Origin: Microbispora sp. H11081
GTDB lineage: Bacteria > Actinomycetota > Actinomycetes > Streptosporangiales > Streptosporangiaceae
Length of the DNA stretch: 64,000 bases
Assembly (NCBI RefSeq): GCF_012999535.1
Contig: NZ_JABBWV010000013.1
Location: 1 to 64,000 of the forward strand
Direction of reading: 5' to 3'
The notes beneath the pieces were generated by a model, which saw only the letters and a list, made by a program, of their open reading frames with translations, had not been told where the DNA came from and ran no database searches. How positions within the stretch are numbered: position 1 is the first letter of the stretch; each line of letters starts with the position of its first letter. Positions 15,333 to 23,590 of the stretch are shown one piece after another. Made by a program: the position numbers and the translations under genes.

Positions 15333-16141
15333 CCCTTGACGCCCGCGCGCTACTGCCCATAGCTGAGCAGGCCGTCACCATCGCCAGCCACATCATCACC
15401 ACCAAGCTCCCCGGCCTCGTCACAGCCAAAGGCGACCGCGACATGGTCACCGAAGTGGACTACGCCGCCGAGCACGCCGTACGCGACTTCCTATCCCGAG
15501 AGACCCCCGAGATCGGGTTCCTCGGCGAGGAGGAAGGCATCACCAGCGCCGGCGACGGCCTCATGTGGGCACTCGACCCACTCGACGGCACCGCCAACTT
15601 CACCCACGGCATCCCCCTGTGCGGCACCTCGCTTGGCCTGATCGACCACGACCGCTCCATCCTCGGCGTGATCGACCTCCCCTTCCTCGCCACCCGATAC
15701 GCCGCAGCCGAAACCGGCGGAGCCACCGCCAACGGCCACCCCATCAGCGCCAGCACCACCGACGCCCTACAGGCCGCCATCGTCTCCGTCGGCGACTACG
15801 CCGTAGGCAAGGACGCCGAGGCCAAGAACCGCGTCCGCCTACCGCTCAACTACCAACTCGCCACCCGCGTGCAGCGCGTCCGCATGTTCGGCTCCGCCGC
15901 CGTCGATCTCGCATGGGTCGCCGAAGGCAAAACCGACGCCTGCATCATGCTGTCCAACAACCCCTGGGACACCGCCGCAGGCGTCCTCATCGCCCGTGAA
16001 GCCGGAGCCATCGTCACCGACATCGACGGCAGCGCTCACACCATGAAGGCCCGCGCCACGATTGCAGCGGCGCCCAAGATCCTCGCTGACTTGGTCAAGC
16101 TCGTCGCAGGTGCCGAGAAGGACGCGGAGCGTACGGCGTAG
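15329..16141 (+). CDS. Inositol monophosphatase family protein
   Basis: A 270-residue, probably Mg-dependent, phosphatase. Family metal-binding motifs are complete: MVTEVDYAAE (near 36), GEEEG (near 67), WALDPLDGTANF (near 80) and NNPWDTAAG (near 211). Substrates in this family include inositol phosphates, fructose-1,6-bisphosphate, histidinol phosphate and 3'-phosphoadenosine phosphates. Coupling to a DUF5919 regulator on an AICE suggests signalling or modulation rather than housekeeping use. The length is normal for the family. Confidence 0.85.
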   Translation: MTLDARALLPIAEQAVTIASHIITTKLPGLVTAKGDRDMVTEVDYAAEHAVRDFLSRETPEIGFLGEEEGITSAGDGLMWALDPLDGTANFTHGIPLCGTSLGLIDHDRSILGVIDLPFLATRYAAAETGGATANGHPISASTTDALQAAIVSVGDYAVGKDAEAKNRVRLPLNYQLATRVQRVRMFGSAAVDLAWVAEGKTDACIMLSNNPWDTAAGVLIAREAGAIVTDIDGSAHTMKARATIAAAPKILADLVKLVAGAEKDAERTA

Positions 16142-16339
16142 CGCCGAAGCCGCCGGTCCCCAGTGGAATTCCTTTATCCCAGGCTGTTCAGGGAACGTCC
16201 GACTACCAAGCTAGGGATAATCGCCGGACAGCCTCCACATGCACAGGAGCAGGATATGTCGTCCATCGTTGACCATTCGTGATCAATGTCGGCGCATGGA
16301 CGGGCAGCGTGACATGGCGTGGGGCTCTGCTGTCCCGCG
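16142..16339. other. Gap with no gene seen
   Basis: The DUF5919/phosphatase pair ends at 16141 and the convergent methyltransferase gene ends at 16340. I see no supported coding region in between. Confidence 0.5.
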
Positions 16340-19300
16340 TTAAATCAGCGTCGGAGCGGTACCCCCGTCATCGGGGGATGAGCTCGCGAGACTGTGACGA
16401 GGTTTACGGTCTGCGCGAGTCGTTGGCCAGCGGACGCCATCGGATGACAGTTCCGCGCTAGTCAACTGCGAATCCGACAAGATTTTATCCAACAGTTCGG
16501 CCTGAACCTGCTCAATATCAACGAGACGAGTCAGCATGGTAAGCAGGTCGATGAATTCACCGGTCCATTCCGACGGCCACGTATCGGGATGAATGTCGTT
16601 TAGTGGAGACCCGGCTCGTCCGCCCGGTTCTTTTCTGCGGTAGTTGAACCACGATCCGATCACGTTTCGGCCACCTACGGCGTACGCCCATACCTCTGGG
16701 CGCACCGGACCAAACTCGCCATCTCCTAGTAGGATTACCTGCCGTTCCGGCACGTAGGTCATGAGCTGCGGCATCGCTGTGATCGGAGCGTGCGATAGAG
16801 GCTGACGAGGATCGCCTGCGGGATAGCGAATCGATCCTTCAGGGCGATCGGCGCTAGTGAAAGTCAGACCATACGTATGCAGCCAGACAACATAGGAGCC
16901 AAGCTCTACAGCATCGCCCCAGTGAGCGGCGTTTGCGGTAATTGGTACTCGTATCCCGGGAGTGGTTAGCTCGTCAGCGAAATTGCTTGTGAAGTGGGGG
17001 TGCGCGGTAACGCCCGCGATGTAGGCGATCACATCTGCAGCGCCCACCTCGATATCTAGTCGGCTCGATAGCGATTGGAGCAGACCAGGTGCCAAGTTCG
17101 GCGATCCATCTGGGTGAACAAGTGGCAGTGTTCGACCTCCCCGGTTGTTGAAGTAGTGAAAGTCGGGGATCAACGCACTGAACACGAGCCCTGGCCCTGA
17201 AGTGATTACCTCTGTGTGCTGTTCGACGCAAAATATCTGCCCTGGAATGCGAGCAGCCCACAAGTCCTTGCGAGGCATATCCATGAGACGAGGGTCAGCA
17301 ATTACCCATTGACGGTCGAAGGCCCGGTAACCAACGCGGACACTGGTAACGGATGAATTGGTCTCTTGGCCAACCGCGGTACCGGTATGCCGGTGGGTGT
17401 CGCTTCCGGGCAGAGGTGGCTTCACTTTGTTGAGGTTGGCGTCACGCCCCTCCTTAAATAGCTCAGACTTGCGGTTGGGATCGTTCTCGCCGATCAGCAT
17501 CGCCCAGCGCCTACTTAGCGTCTCACCGCTAGGCGCATATACCCACGTTCGCGTGGGAAATATGCCTGGGGAGTACCAGGGAAGTAGGTCAGCAAGCGCT
17601 GGATAGTCGTCCCATCCACTTACGGCTGCGGGGGTGAAGGGCGCTTCCCATCCAGTACGACAGTCTCGCCAATCGTCGCCGCCGAGTTCGGTCCCACAAA
17701 GCTGCGCGAACTTTTCTGATTGACGGCCATGCAGGGCGCGGTAGTGAATGGGAGCAGGCTCTTCGTCCGAACTGCCGACCCGGCGTACAAAAATCCCGAT
17801 CGCCATTTCCTGGCGGACGCCAGGGAAAATCCTGGTAGGTACATCCGGGGTCTGACCTTCGGGGGTTAGGTCGATGATCCAGCCTTCAGAAGCGTACTTG
17901 CGCAGGTACTTCCGCATGCCCTTGAAGGCAGTTCCAGTAAGGTAGCCAGACAGAGTGATGAAACATATCACCCCAGCGTCGCTTTGAGAATCAGTGGGGG
18001 TGGACTCCCAAACCTTCCAGGTTGCCCACCGCCAGAAGTAGATATACAGGTTCTTGAGCTTGGCCTTAAAACGCTCCATGCCCGGGATGTACCAGTCGTC
18101 CAAAATAGCATGACGGCTCTGGTCTAGGCTTCCATTCTCAACCCAGCCGCCGACCCCGTTGGCCAGCTCCCCCCAGGGCGGGTTGCCGATGACTACGGTG
18201 ACGTTTGTGCGTGCTTTAATCTCGTTGGCGCGCCTGCGCGCCTGCGCGATGAGTTGCATTGCGTAACCGAGCTGAGCTTCGGCTGCATACGGGTCATCGA
18301 GGGTATCGGTTACATACAGTTTCATCCCGCCATTGGGCGGCTGTGCGCCATGCAAAGCCAAAAGATCTGCAGCACGTAGTTCAGCGACTGCATATGGGCC
18401 CATTTGCAATTCAAAACCGATAGTTCGCTCGGCTGCACTTCTAACTGCGCCAGGGACCGAACCGGGACCATCATGTACTGAGGCGTTCGCCGCAATCCGT
18501 TCAAGAACAGTTTGAAGATACGTTCCGGTGCCCATTGCAGGGTCCACCGTTGTCACAGTCTCGTCAGCAAACCCGCGCGACTTGCCTAGCCGCGTAACTA
18601 GCACGTCTTCGGTGAGCCGAACCATCTGCTCGACCAGCTCGACGGGCGTGTAGTAGGAGCCGGACGCCTTTCGAAGTTCAGGATCGTACTGGTCGAGAAA
18701 GTGTTCATACAGATGTAGATAGGTGTCACGGCGCCCGCGACGTACCCGGGGCCAGTTAACCGCATCCACGACCCGAGCAAGTAAATCGAGTGTGACCTTG
18801 AAGTCGGCCACTAGGTCGTCAGTGAGCAACTGGAGGGCTTTCCCCATCAGAGAGTGTTCGGCCCTCAGTTCCTCGCCAATAAGATGCAGGGATTTCCCCG
18901 CAACTGTGATTCCGTTCGTGCGAGCTAGTAGCAGAGCAAAGGTGACGGTCTGAGCGTAACCGTCTGCGAACGTATCGTCAGAAGCCTGTGGGAACAGCAT
19001 TTTACGCCAGTCCTGCGCCAAGCCTAGGAACGGCTGGACGCTGGGATCTGCACCCCCACGTATGGCTGCCCGTTCGGCAGCTAGTTGGTCGAGGACTTCG
19101 CCACGTAGCAATCGGGTGAGTGGGGCAACGGCACGTACCAGAGAGGCCACGCTGGTTATTGGAGCTGGGTTCCAGCGTAGGAATTCTATCAGCAGCTTTT
19201 CAAATGCTGGGGGCGCAGTCACGTCACCGCTGTTTAGGTCCCCAAGGAATTGGACAGGTGTGTCGACCGCCTCGCCGTCACGGTAAAGCCGCCACTCGGT

Positions 19301-19651
19301 GCCGTTCGTGTACAGCAGGTTGGGCAGGTCCCGTTGCCGTTCCCATTGAAGTTTATCGTGATCCCGCAGACTGGCAGGATCGATACTCTTCCCCGGAGCC
19401 TTGACCTCAACGTAGCCAGTGATGGCCCCGTTGATGCTGACACCATAGTCCGGACGCACCTGCCGTTGCGTATCGCGCACTTCGTCATGGAAGACGGCCG
19501 TGAGACTGAGTTGCTGGCCGGCAGCGCTGAGGAGTGCCTCTATTGGGCTGCGGATCGCCGCTTCACGCTCACCGGGGCCGGCGAGTTTGCTCGCGCAGGC
19601 AGCACCGAACTGACGAACAGCGAGGTCAAGCCATGCCGGGACTTCTGTCAT
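16340..19651 (-). CDS. Single-chain restriction-modification enzyme, type ISP-like
   Basis: A 1103-residue fused enzyme. The N-terminal domain carries a PD-(D/E)xK nuclease signature (RPDYG, then YVEVKAPG near residue 80). The centre is an N6-adenine methyltransferase with motif I DPAMGTG (near 368) and motif IV NPPW (near 487). The C-terminal part (about 750-1090) resembles the target-recognition domain of type ISP enzymes such as LlaBIII. A superfamily 2 helicase, which genuine type ISP enzymes carry, is not visible, so it may act more like a type IIG enzyme. The start at 19651 (MTEVPAW) is preferred; 21 more residues could precede it. The gene is less GC-rich than its neighbours, which supports separate acquisition. 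Confidence 0.78.
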   Translation of the reverse strand: MTEVPAWLDLAVRQFGAACASKLAGPGEREAAIRSPIEALLSAAGQQLSLTAVFHDEVRDTQRQVRPDYGVSINGAITGYVEVKAPGKSIDPASLRDHDKLQWERQRDLPNLLYTNGTEWRLYRDGEAVDTPVQFLGDLNSGDVTAPPAFEKLLIEFLRWNPAPITSVASLVRAVAPLTRLLRGEVLDQLAAERAAIRGGADPSVQPFLGLAQDWRKMLFPQASDDTFADGYAQTVTFALLLARTNGITVAGKSLHLIGEELRAEHSLMGKALQLLTDDLVADFKVTLDLLARVVDAVNWPRVRRGRRDTYLHLYEHFLDQYDPELRKASGSYYTPVELVEQMVRLTEDVLVTRLGKSRGFADETVTTVDPAMGTGTYLQTVLERIAANASVHDGPGSVPGAVRSAAERTIGFELQMGPYAVAELRAADLLALHGAQPPNGGMKLYVTDTLDDPYAAEAQLGYAMQLIAQARRRANEIKARTNVTVVIGNPPWGELANGVGGWVENGSLDQSRHAILDDWYIPGMERFKAKLKNLYIYFWRWATWKVWESTPTDSQSDAGVICFITLSGYLTGTAFKGMRKYLRKYASEGWIIDLTPEGQTPDVPTRIFPGVRQEMAIGIFVRRVGSSDEEPAPIHYRALHGRQSEKFAQLCGTELGGDDWRDCRTGWEAPFTPAAVSGWDDYPALADLLPWYSPGIFPTRTWVYAPSGETLSRRWAMLIGENDPNRKSELFKEGRDANLNKVKPPLPGSDTHRHTGTAVGQETNSSVTSVRVGYRAFDRQWVIADPRLMDMPRKDLWAARIPGQIFCVEQHTEVITSGPGLVFSALIPDFHYFNNRGGRTLPLVHPDGSPNLAPGLLQSLSSRLDIEVGAADVIAYIAGVTAHPHFTSNFADELTTPGIRVPITANAAHWGDAVELGSYVVWLHTYGLTFTSADRPEGSIRYPAGDPRQPLSHAPITAMPQLMTYVPERQVILLGDGEFGPVRPEVWAYAVGGRNVIGSWFNYRRKEPGGRAGSPLNDIHPDTWPSEWTGEFIDLLTMLTRLVDIEQVQAELLDKILSDSQLTSAELSSDGVRWPTTRADRKPRHSLASSSPDDGGTAPTLI

Positions 19652-19805
19652 CCGCGCTCCTAGATCGTGGTGCTCCTGAAACACTACCGACAGACGGCAC
19701 CTAACCCCAGACATCTTGGCTAGTCTGTGATCTTGGCTTTCTCTAAGGGTTGCGATGCAGCCAAACGGGATGCGCAGGTAGAAACTGGACGTCTAAGCTC
19801 AGCTC

Positions 19806-20540
19806 ATGCGGAGCATCGAAGACGTCTTGACATACGCCCGCGCGCAGGCTGACGCGCTTGAGCAGGACATGATCTGGACTCCTGGCGACTATGGAGGAGG
19901 CTGGTGGGCAGCCTCCCCGCAGAGTCTCCAGTCACGAATAGTGGCTCGGGCCGCCGCCGCCTTGGAGTTCCTTCGCCAGTACGCAGGGCCGAACAGTTTC
20001 TGGACGCTCCAAGCAACCACCGTCTACAACAACAAGGGCGAGAATCAATCAACCGAATCCGGAGCACGTGCCATCGGCGAGCTCTTGCGCGCATGGGCGG
20101 ATCAGGTCGAGGCGGGGATTGTTGAGATTGTTGGAGCCCGAGCTTGGGCTGAGTTCGGTGTTGCCAGCACGGATCTTATGAGTCAGGTTCGCCGACTTCT
20201 TGAAGACCACGAGGCGCACCCCGCAGCAGCAATCGTCCTATGTGGGGCAGCGTTGGAAATCGCGCTGCGCGCTGCGGCAGAAGCTCACAGCCTCGTGCTT
20301 CCCCCCCGGCCCACGTTGAGCACCCTCACTGCGTTGCTACGGAGTGCGAATCTGATCACCAAGCAAGATGTCAAGGACATCGAGGCTTGCGGTGGCATCC
20401 GCAACGCGGCAGCGCACGGCTTATTCGATGAGCTGAGCCGCGAGCGGGCTGGCGTCATGGAGTTACAGACGAACATCCTGCTGCGCCGACTCGCCGATCT
20501 GCATTCAGGCCCGAACCCGGAACAGGCCCTTCCTGCCTAG
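19806..20540 (+). CDS. HEPN-like protein of unknown function
   Basis: A 244-residue soluble, largely helical protein. The C-terminal half (AAIVLCGAALEIALRA, then a helix pair and IRNAAAHG near residue 197) resembles HEPN domains, whose R-x4-6-H motif cuts RNA in toxins and defence systems. The Arg and His of RNAAAH fit that spacing. It is divergent from the restriction-modification gene, with 154 bases between them. A role in phage defence or as an RNase effector is inferred from motif and position only. Confidence 0.6.
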   Translation: MRSIEDVLTYARAQADALEQDMIWTPGDYGGGWWAASPQSLQSRIVARAAAALEFLRQYAGPNSFWTLQATTVYNNKGENQSTESGARAIGELLRAWADQVEAGIVEIVGARAWAEFGVASTDLMSQVRRLLEDHEAHPAAAIVLCGAALEIALRAAAEAHSLVLPPRPTLSTLTALLRSANLITKQDVKDIEACGGIRNAAAHGLFDELSRERAGVMELQTNILLRRLADLHSGPNPEQALPA

Positions 20541-20598
20541 ACATGGCTGTCCACTTAGCAAACGCAGAGCTTGCCGAATTGTTCTTTTAGGGATCAAG

Positions 20599-20700
20599 GG
20601 CGGCGCTCCGCGCCGCCTCGCGGCCCTGCGCCCGCTCGGCGGCCGGGCATGCGGCCTTAGGGGCCGGTCCCGGCCGCCGGCAGCTCGGGCCGCCAGCATT
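20599..20700. other. GC-rich structured non-coding block
   Basis: GGCGGCGC, TCC, GCGCCGCC forms a perfect 8-bp hairpin at 20599-20617. It is followed by about 80 bases of dense GGCCG/CGGCC inverted repeats. The block sits between cargo genes, has no convincing coding frame, and contrasts strongly with the AT-rich gene that follows. It could be a single-strand origin, transfer locus or integrated cassette boundary. Confidence 0.4.
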
Positions 20701-20846
20701 GCATGGGTAGCGACCTCGAAGGGTTCCCTTACCTGCACGAGGTTTCGGGCCGTTTTAATTCACCTTTCGACGGAACGCGTGGACATCGCATCGAATCTGA
20801 TGTACCTCTATTTATGTCAGCGTTGTTCCGCGTCCCAGGAGAATCA

Positions 20847-21668
20847 ATGAGTTCAGAGGGCCGGGTAGTCTCGGAAGAGTTACTAGACCTCAATCAGCAG
20901 ATTCTGAGAAAAGAGTTCGACCTGAGCCGAGCCAAACTATTTCAAAAGCTTTTTAAGATAGGGATAGTTCTTGGGCCTGTCAGCTTTGTGGCAATATATG
21001 TAGTCACATGGGCAACTTATGGCAGATTCGACATGATGCCAGTAAATCTTATTGCAATCCCTTTAACTCTAGCAACTCTCTTTGCATGTGGTGCTTACGC
21101 AAGTGAGGTTAACTCGCCCGATACAAGAACGAAGTCACCAGGAGAGGTGGCTCTAGAGCTTGCGATCCTCATTGAGAAAAAGAGACTGAAGGCGTCCGAA
21201 CTAGCCTTATCGGTGAAGGAGCGGCGCACAATCTATCGAGAGGACGCAGTTCGAGATATCAAAGGATTAAGGAAGGAGAGTAAGTATTATAGGCGTATTC
21301 ATAATCTGATGCAATCGGCGGTAATCGTTGGCTCGCTTGCAACTACAACGGTCAGCGGGTTGGCAGTCGAGCAAGACAACCTCCGATGGGCCTCCGTCGC
21401 GAGTAGCTTTGTCGTAGGAATAGCTGCAGGATTCACCGGATATTTTAAATTCAAGGAGCGTGGATTTTATCTGCAGCAAACTGCTGATGCCATTGAGCAA
21501 GAATGGCATGCTGTCGAACTCGGCATCGGGCGATACAAGCGGATACCGAAAGAAGAGGAGCAGCTGGCAGAATTTGTCGAGGAAGTTGAGCGACTTAAGT
21601 CTGAACAGCGTAAGCGTGAACAGAATCTAGAGCAGCCGCCGGAAAGTAGAGAATCGGCGTCTAGTTAA
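20847..21668 (+). CDS. SLATT/DUF4231-type membrane protein
   Basis: A 273-residue protein with four hydrophobic segments: about 30-55, 65-85, 152-172 and 182-202. The second pair of helices and the following segment (FKERGFYLQQTADAIEQEW, then AVELGIGRY) match the SLATT/DUF4231 family. SLATT proteins have been proposed to act as pore-forming effectors in nucleotide-activated conflict systems. AGGAG four bases before the ATG at 20847 decides the start over upstream frames. The gene is AT-rich for this genome and uses TTA, AGA and ATA codons, so it was acquired recently from elsewhere. No nucleotidyltransferase is adjacent. Confidence 0.75.
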   Translation: MSSEGRVVSEELLDLNQQILRKEFDLSRAKLFQKLFKIGIVLGPVSFVAIYVVTWATYGRFDMMPVNLIAIPLTLATLFACGAYASEVNSPDTRTKSPGEVALELAILIEKKRLKASELALSVKERRTIYREDAVRDIKGLRKESKYYRRIHNLMQSAVIVGSLATTTVSGLAVEQDNLRWASVASSFVVGIAAGFTGYFKFKERGFYLQQTADAIEQEWHAVELGIGRYKRIPKEEEQLAEFVEEVERLKSEQRKREQNLEQPPESRESASS

Positions 21669-21798
21669 GATCATCACGCTGATATTGAACGCAGTTCTGC
21701 CTCACGATCGCCTGTAAGTGGCTGACGACGTGCGCTGGCTGGGGGCGATCGGCGGTCCGGGACTTCGTTCCTCAGCCCCGGCCCAACGGAGCGCCGTT

Positions 21799-21817
21799 GG
21801 TTGCAGTTTGGGTTGCA
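21799..21817 (+). repeat. Right pair of GGTTGCA repeats (possible integrase arm sites)
   Basis: GGTTGCA at 21799 and again at 21811, 12 bases apart, 86 bases before attR. Spacing and orientation match the pair at 6049 and 6061 near attL. Confidence 0.5.
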
Positions 21818-21902
21818 GTACAGGGCAGCCCAGGGCAGTTCAAGATGGACCGAACAGGCCCGCTGACCTGTATTGAACCGTTCGGAACCATGATCGGCCG
21901 AG

Positions 21903-21946
21903 CTTTTAATCCGTCGGTTCAGGGTTCGAGTCCCTGGCGCCCCACC
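21903..21946 (+). repeat. attR: 44-bp att core
   Basis: An exact copy of 5955-5998. The tRNA 5' half is absent here, so this is not a second tRNA gene. It marks the right end of the element. Confidence 0.92.
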
Positions 21947-21959
21947 TGCGAAAACAGCC

Positions 21960-22530
21960 CTACGAGGGTGATCGTTTGGAGCTGTTGACGGCTACGGTCC
22001 TACGCGAGTCCCCCGAGCGCCTTTTCGAGCTTGTCGAGCGCGGTCGCCTGGTGCTCGGGCAGCACGTGACGATCGTGCTGTGGCCGAGGATCTCCATGAT
22101 GGTTCTGTTCGGGTGTCCACGCCCTGAGCGAGCAGGATCGTGGCGCAGGTGTGCCGGAGGTCGTGCAGCCGTACCCGCCGCGTCGCACACGGCCCGGAAG
22201 TGCCGGTAGAGGTTCTCCGGCTCGATGGCGGTCCCGATGTGCGTCGTGAAGACCAGGCCGCGCGGGTTGTTCCACGCCGTCCCGGCCGCCAGGCACTCCG
22301 CGGCTTGCTCGGCCCTGTGCTCCTTGAGGACCTTCACCAGGTTCTCCGGGAGCCGGATCGTACGACGAGAGCGCTGCGTCTTCAGCGGCACGAGCTTGAG
22401 CCCTTCGCCCTTCTGCCGCTGGAGTGCCTGCCGGACGCGGAGCACGCCGTTGTCCAGGTCGACGTCATCCCAGCGGAGCCCGAGCGCCTCACCGCGCCGA
22501 AGGCCTGCTGGAGGCAGTCCGTGGTGCGCT
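21960..22530 (-). pseudogene. Decayed tyrosine integrase of an older element
   Basis: Read on the minus strand, the catalytic half of an AICE-type integrase is visible but shifted between frames. GLRRGEALGLRWDDVDL and LKTQRSRRTIRLPE come first, then HDLRHTCATILLAQGVDT in one frame, then MEILGHST and a C-terminal LDKLEKAL segment in others. The N-terminal half is missing and no start is evident. It begins 14 bases past attR, the same position relative to att as the intact integrase at 6085, so it is the remnant of a second element that once used this tRNA site. Upper limit approximate. Confidence 0.8.
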
Positions 22531-22664
22531 GTCGATTACTGGTATCGAGGAGCTGTGCGGCTGTGGTTGACATCCCCTGCCGCCGATTCTCGTGCGGCAA
22601 CGATGCAGCAGTCGGAAACGGATCAGGGCCCGCACCCGTGAAGGTGTGAGCCCTGATAATTTTG

Positions 22665-22871
22665 TCAGGCGGCAACGATGCTCTCGGCCTGAGGGCCCTT
22701 CTGGCCCTGGGTGACATCGAAAGCCACCTTCTGGCCCTCACGCAGCTCGCGGTAGCCGCCCTGAGAGACGATGTTCGAGTAGTGTGCGAAGACGTCGGCG
22801 CCGCCGCCGTCCTGCTCGATGAAGCCGAAGCCCTTTTCCGCGTTGAACCACTTCACGGTGCCAGAAGCCAT
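22665..22871 (-). CDS. cspA: Cold-shock protein
   Basis: A 68-residue single cold-shock domain. RNP1 is KGFGFIEQ and RNP2 is VFAHYSNI; these aromatic strands bind single-stranded RNA or DNA. Such proteins act as RNA chaperones in cold or stationary phase. GAGGAG lies 6 bases before the ATG at 22871. The leader is long and contains a hairpin with a T7 tail (22965-23001), so expression may be controlled in the leader. Confidence 0.95.
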   Translation of the reverse strand: MASGTVKWFNAEKGFGFIEQDGGGADVFAHYSNIVSQGGYRELREGQKVAFDVTQGQKGPQAESIVAA

Positions 22872-22964
22872 GTTGATCTCCTCTTGATGGGCGTAGCCGA
22901 AATCCGCACTGTCACGAATTCCGCGTTGCCGCGATAGGCCCACACCCGGAGAAGACCGGCAAAC

Positions 22965-23001
22965 AAAAAAATGCACCTGAGGCTACATACCGTCAGGTGC
23001 A
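22965..23001 (-). terminator. Intrinsic terminator or attenuator upstream of cspA
   Basis: TGCACCTGA and TCAGGTGCA form a perfect 9-bp stem with a 12-base loop. On the minus strand it is followed immediately by seven T residues. It sits about 94 bases before the cspA start. It could end transcription from the 83-residue gene upstream, or act as an attenuator in a longer cspA leader. Confidence 0.75.
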
Positions 23002-23338
23002 CACAAGTTCACTATGGGTACCACAACTGCAACTGCGTCTAACCTAACACCCGTGAGGCGTCTCTCACGCTTCCCGGCGGACCGAACATCTGACGTCACG
23101 GCTACGTCAGGGGTTGACTCGGCCTGCGAATCACCCTCTCCCTGACAGCACCCTGCCCGTACCTGTCTCGGTTACTGCGTGTAACCGGCCTGGACCGCAC
23201 CATCTCAATGGTGGCCTAGCCAAAGACTCGTATCCTGCCCCACGACGCAGGCATCATGCTCTCGCCTGGGAAGCGAGCGATCCGCGCGGGCGAAGACCCA
23301 CGGGCGCGTCGTGGCCGAAGAGGGCCCTTCGCGATGGC

Positions 23339-23590
23339 TCAGAAGCTGCTGATCCGTGTCGTGGTATACGGGGCGAGCCGTGCCGCCACCACATGCCTGA
23401 AGTTGACCACGTAGGTGAATGGGCCCGGCTCTCCCTCGTGGGAAATTTGGAGGGACACCACAGTGCCCTGCTCCATCCAACTGACGAGTTTCTCGGCTGT
23501 GGGCATCGTGCCCTGCATGCGGAGGATCAGTTCCTTTTCCTTGCCAACGCTGAGTAAGTAGAGCAGCCCCGAGGGGGCGTCCGTGGCCAT
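23339..23590 (-). CDS. Small protein of unknown function
   Basis: An 83-residue soluble protein. It alternates strands and a helix (LLYLLSVGKEKELILRMQG, AEKLVSWMEQGTVVSLQI, TYVVNFRHVVAARL), so a small alpha/beta fold is likely. GAGGAG 6 bases before the ATG at 23590 supports expression. No motif or family is recognised, and no operon partner is adjacent. Confidence 0.6.
   Translation of the reverse strand: MATDAPSGLLYLLSVGKEKELILRMQGTMPTAEKLVSWMEQGTVVSLQISHEGEPGPFTYVVNFRHVVAARLAPYTTTRISSF

Larger units (their letters stand above)
5955..21946. mobile_element. AICE (pSAM2-like integrative conjugative element) in tRNA-Lys
   Basis: About 15.9 kb between two 44-bp att copies. It carries the full pSAM2-type gene set: tyrosine integrase, excisionase, HUH rolling-circle initiator (RepSA type), single FtsK/TraB translocase, Pra-like activator and GntR (KorSA-like) repressor with its operators. 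No relaxase or type IV secretion genes are present, as expected for double-stranded TraB-type transfer. All backbone genes are open, so it may still be able to excise and transfer. Cargo occupies 12090-12611 and about 14457-21668. Cargo genes from 16340 rightward are less GC-rich than the backbone, so they were probably acquired separately. Confidence 0.9.

Noticed and set aside
21903-21946. A second tRNA-Lys
   Set aside because: Only the 3' part of the tRNA is present; the D-arm and 5' acceptor are missing. It is an att copy.
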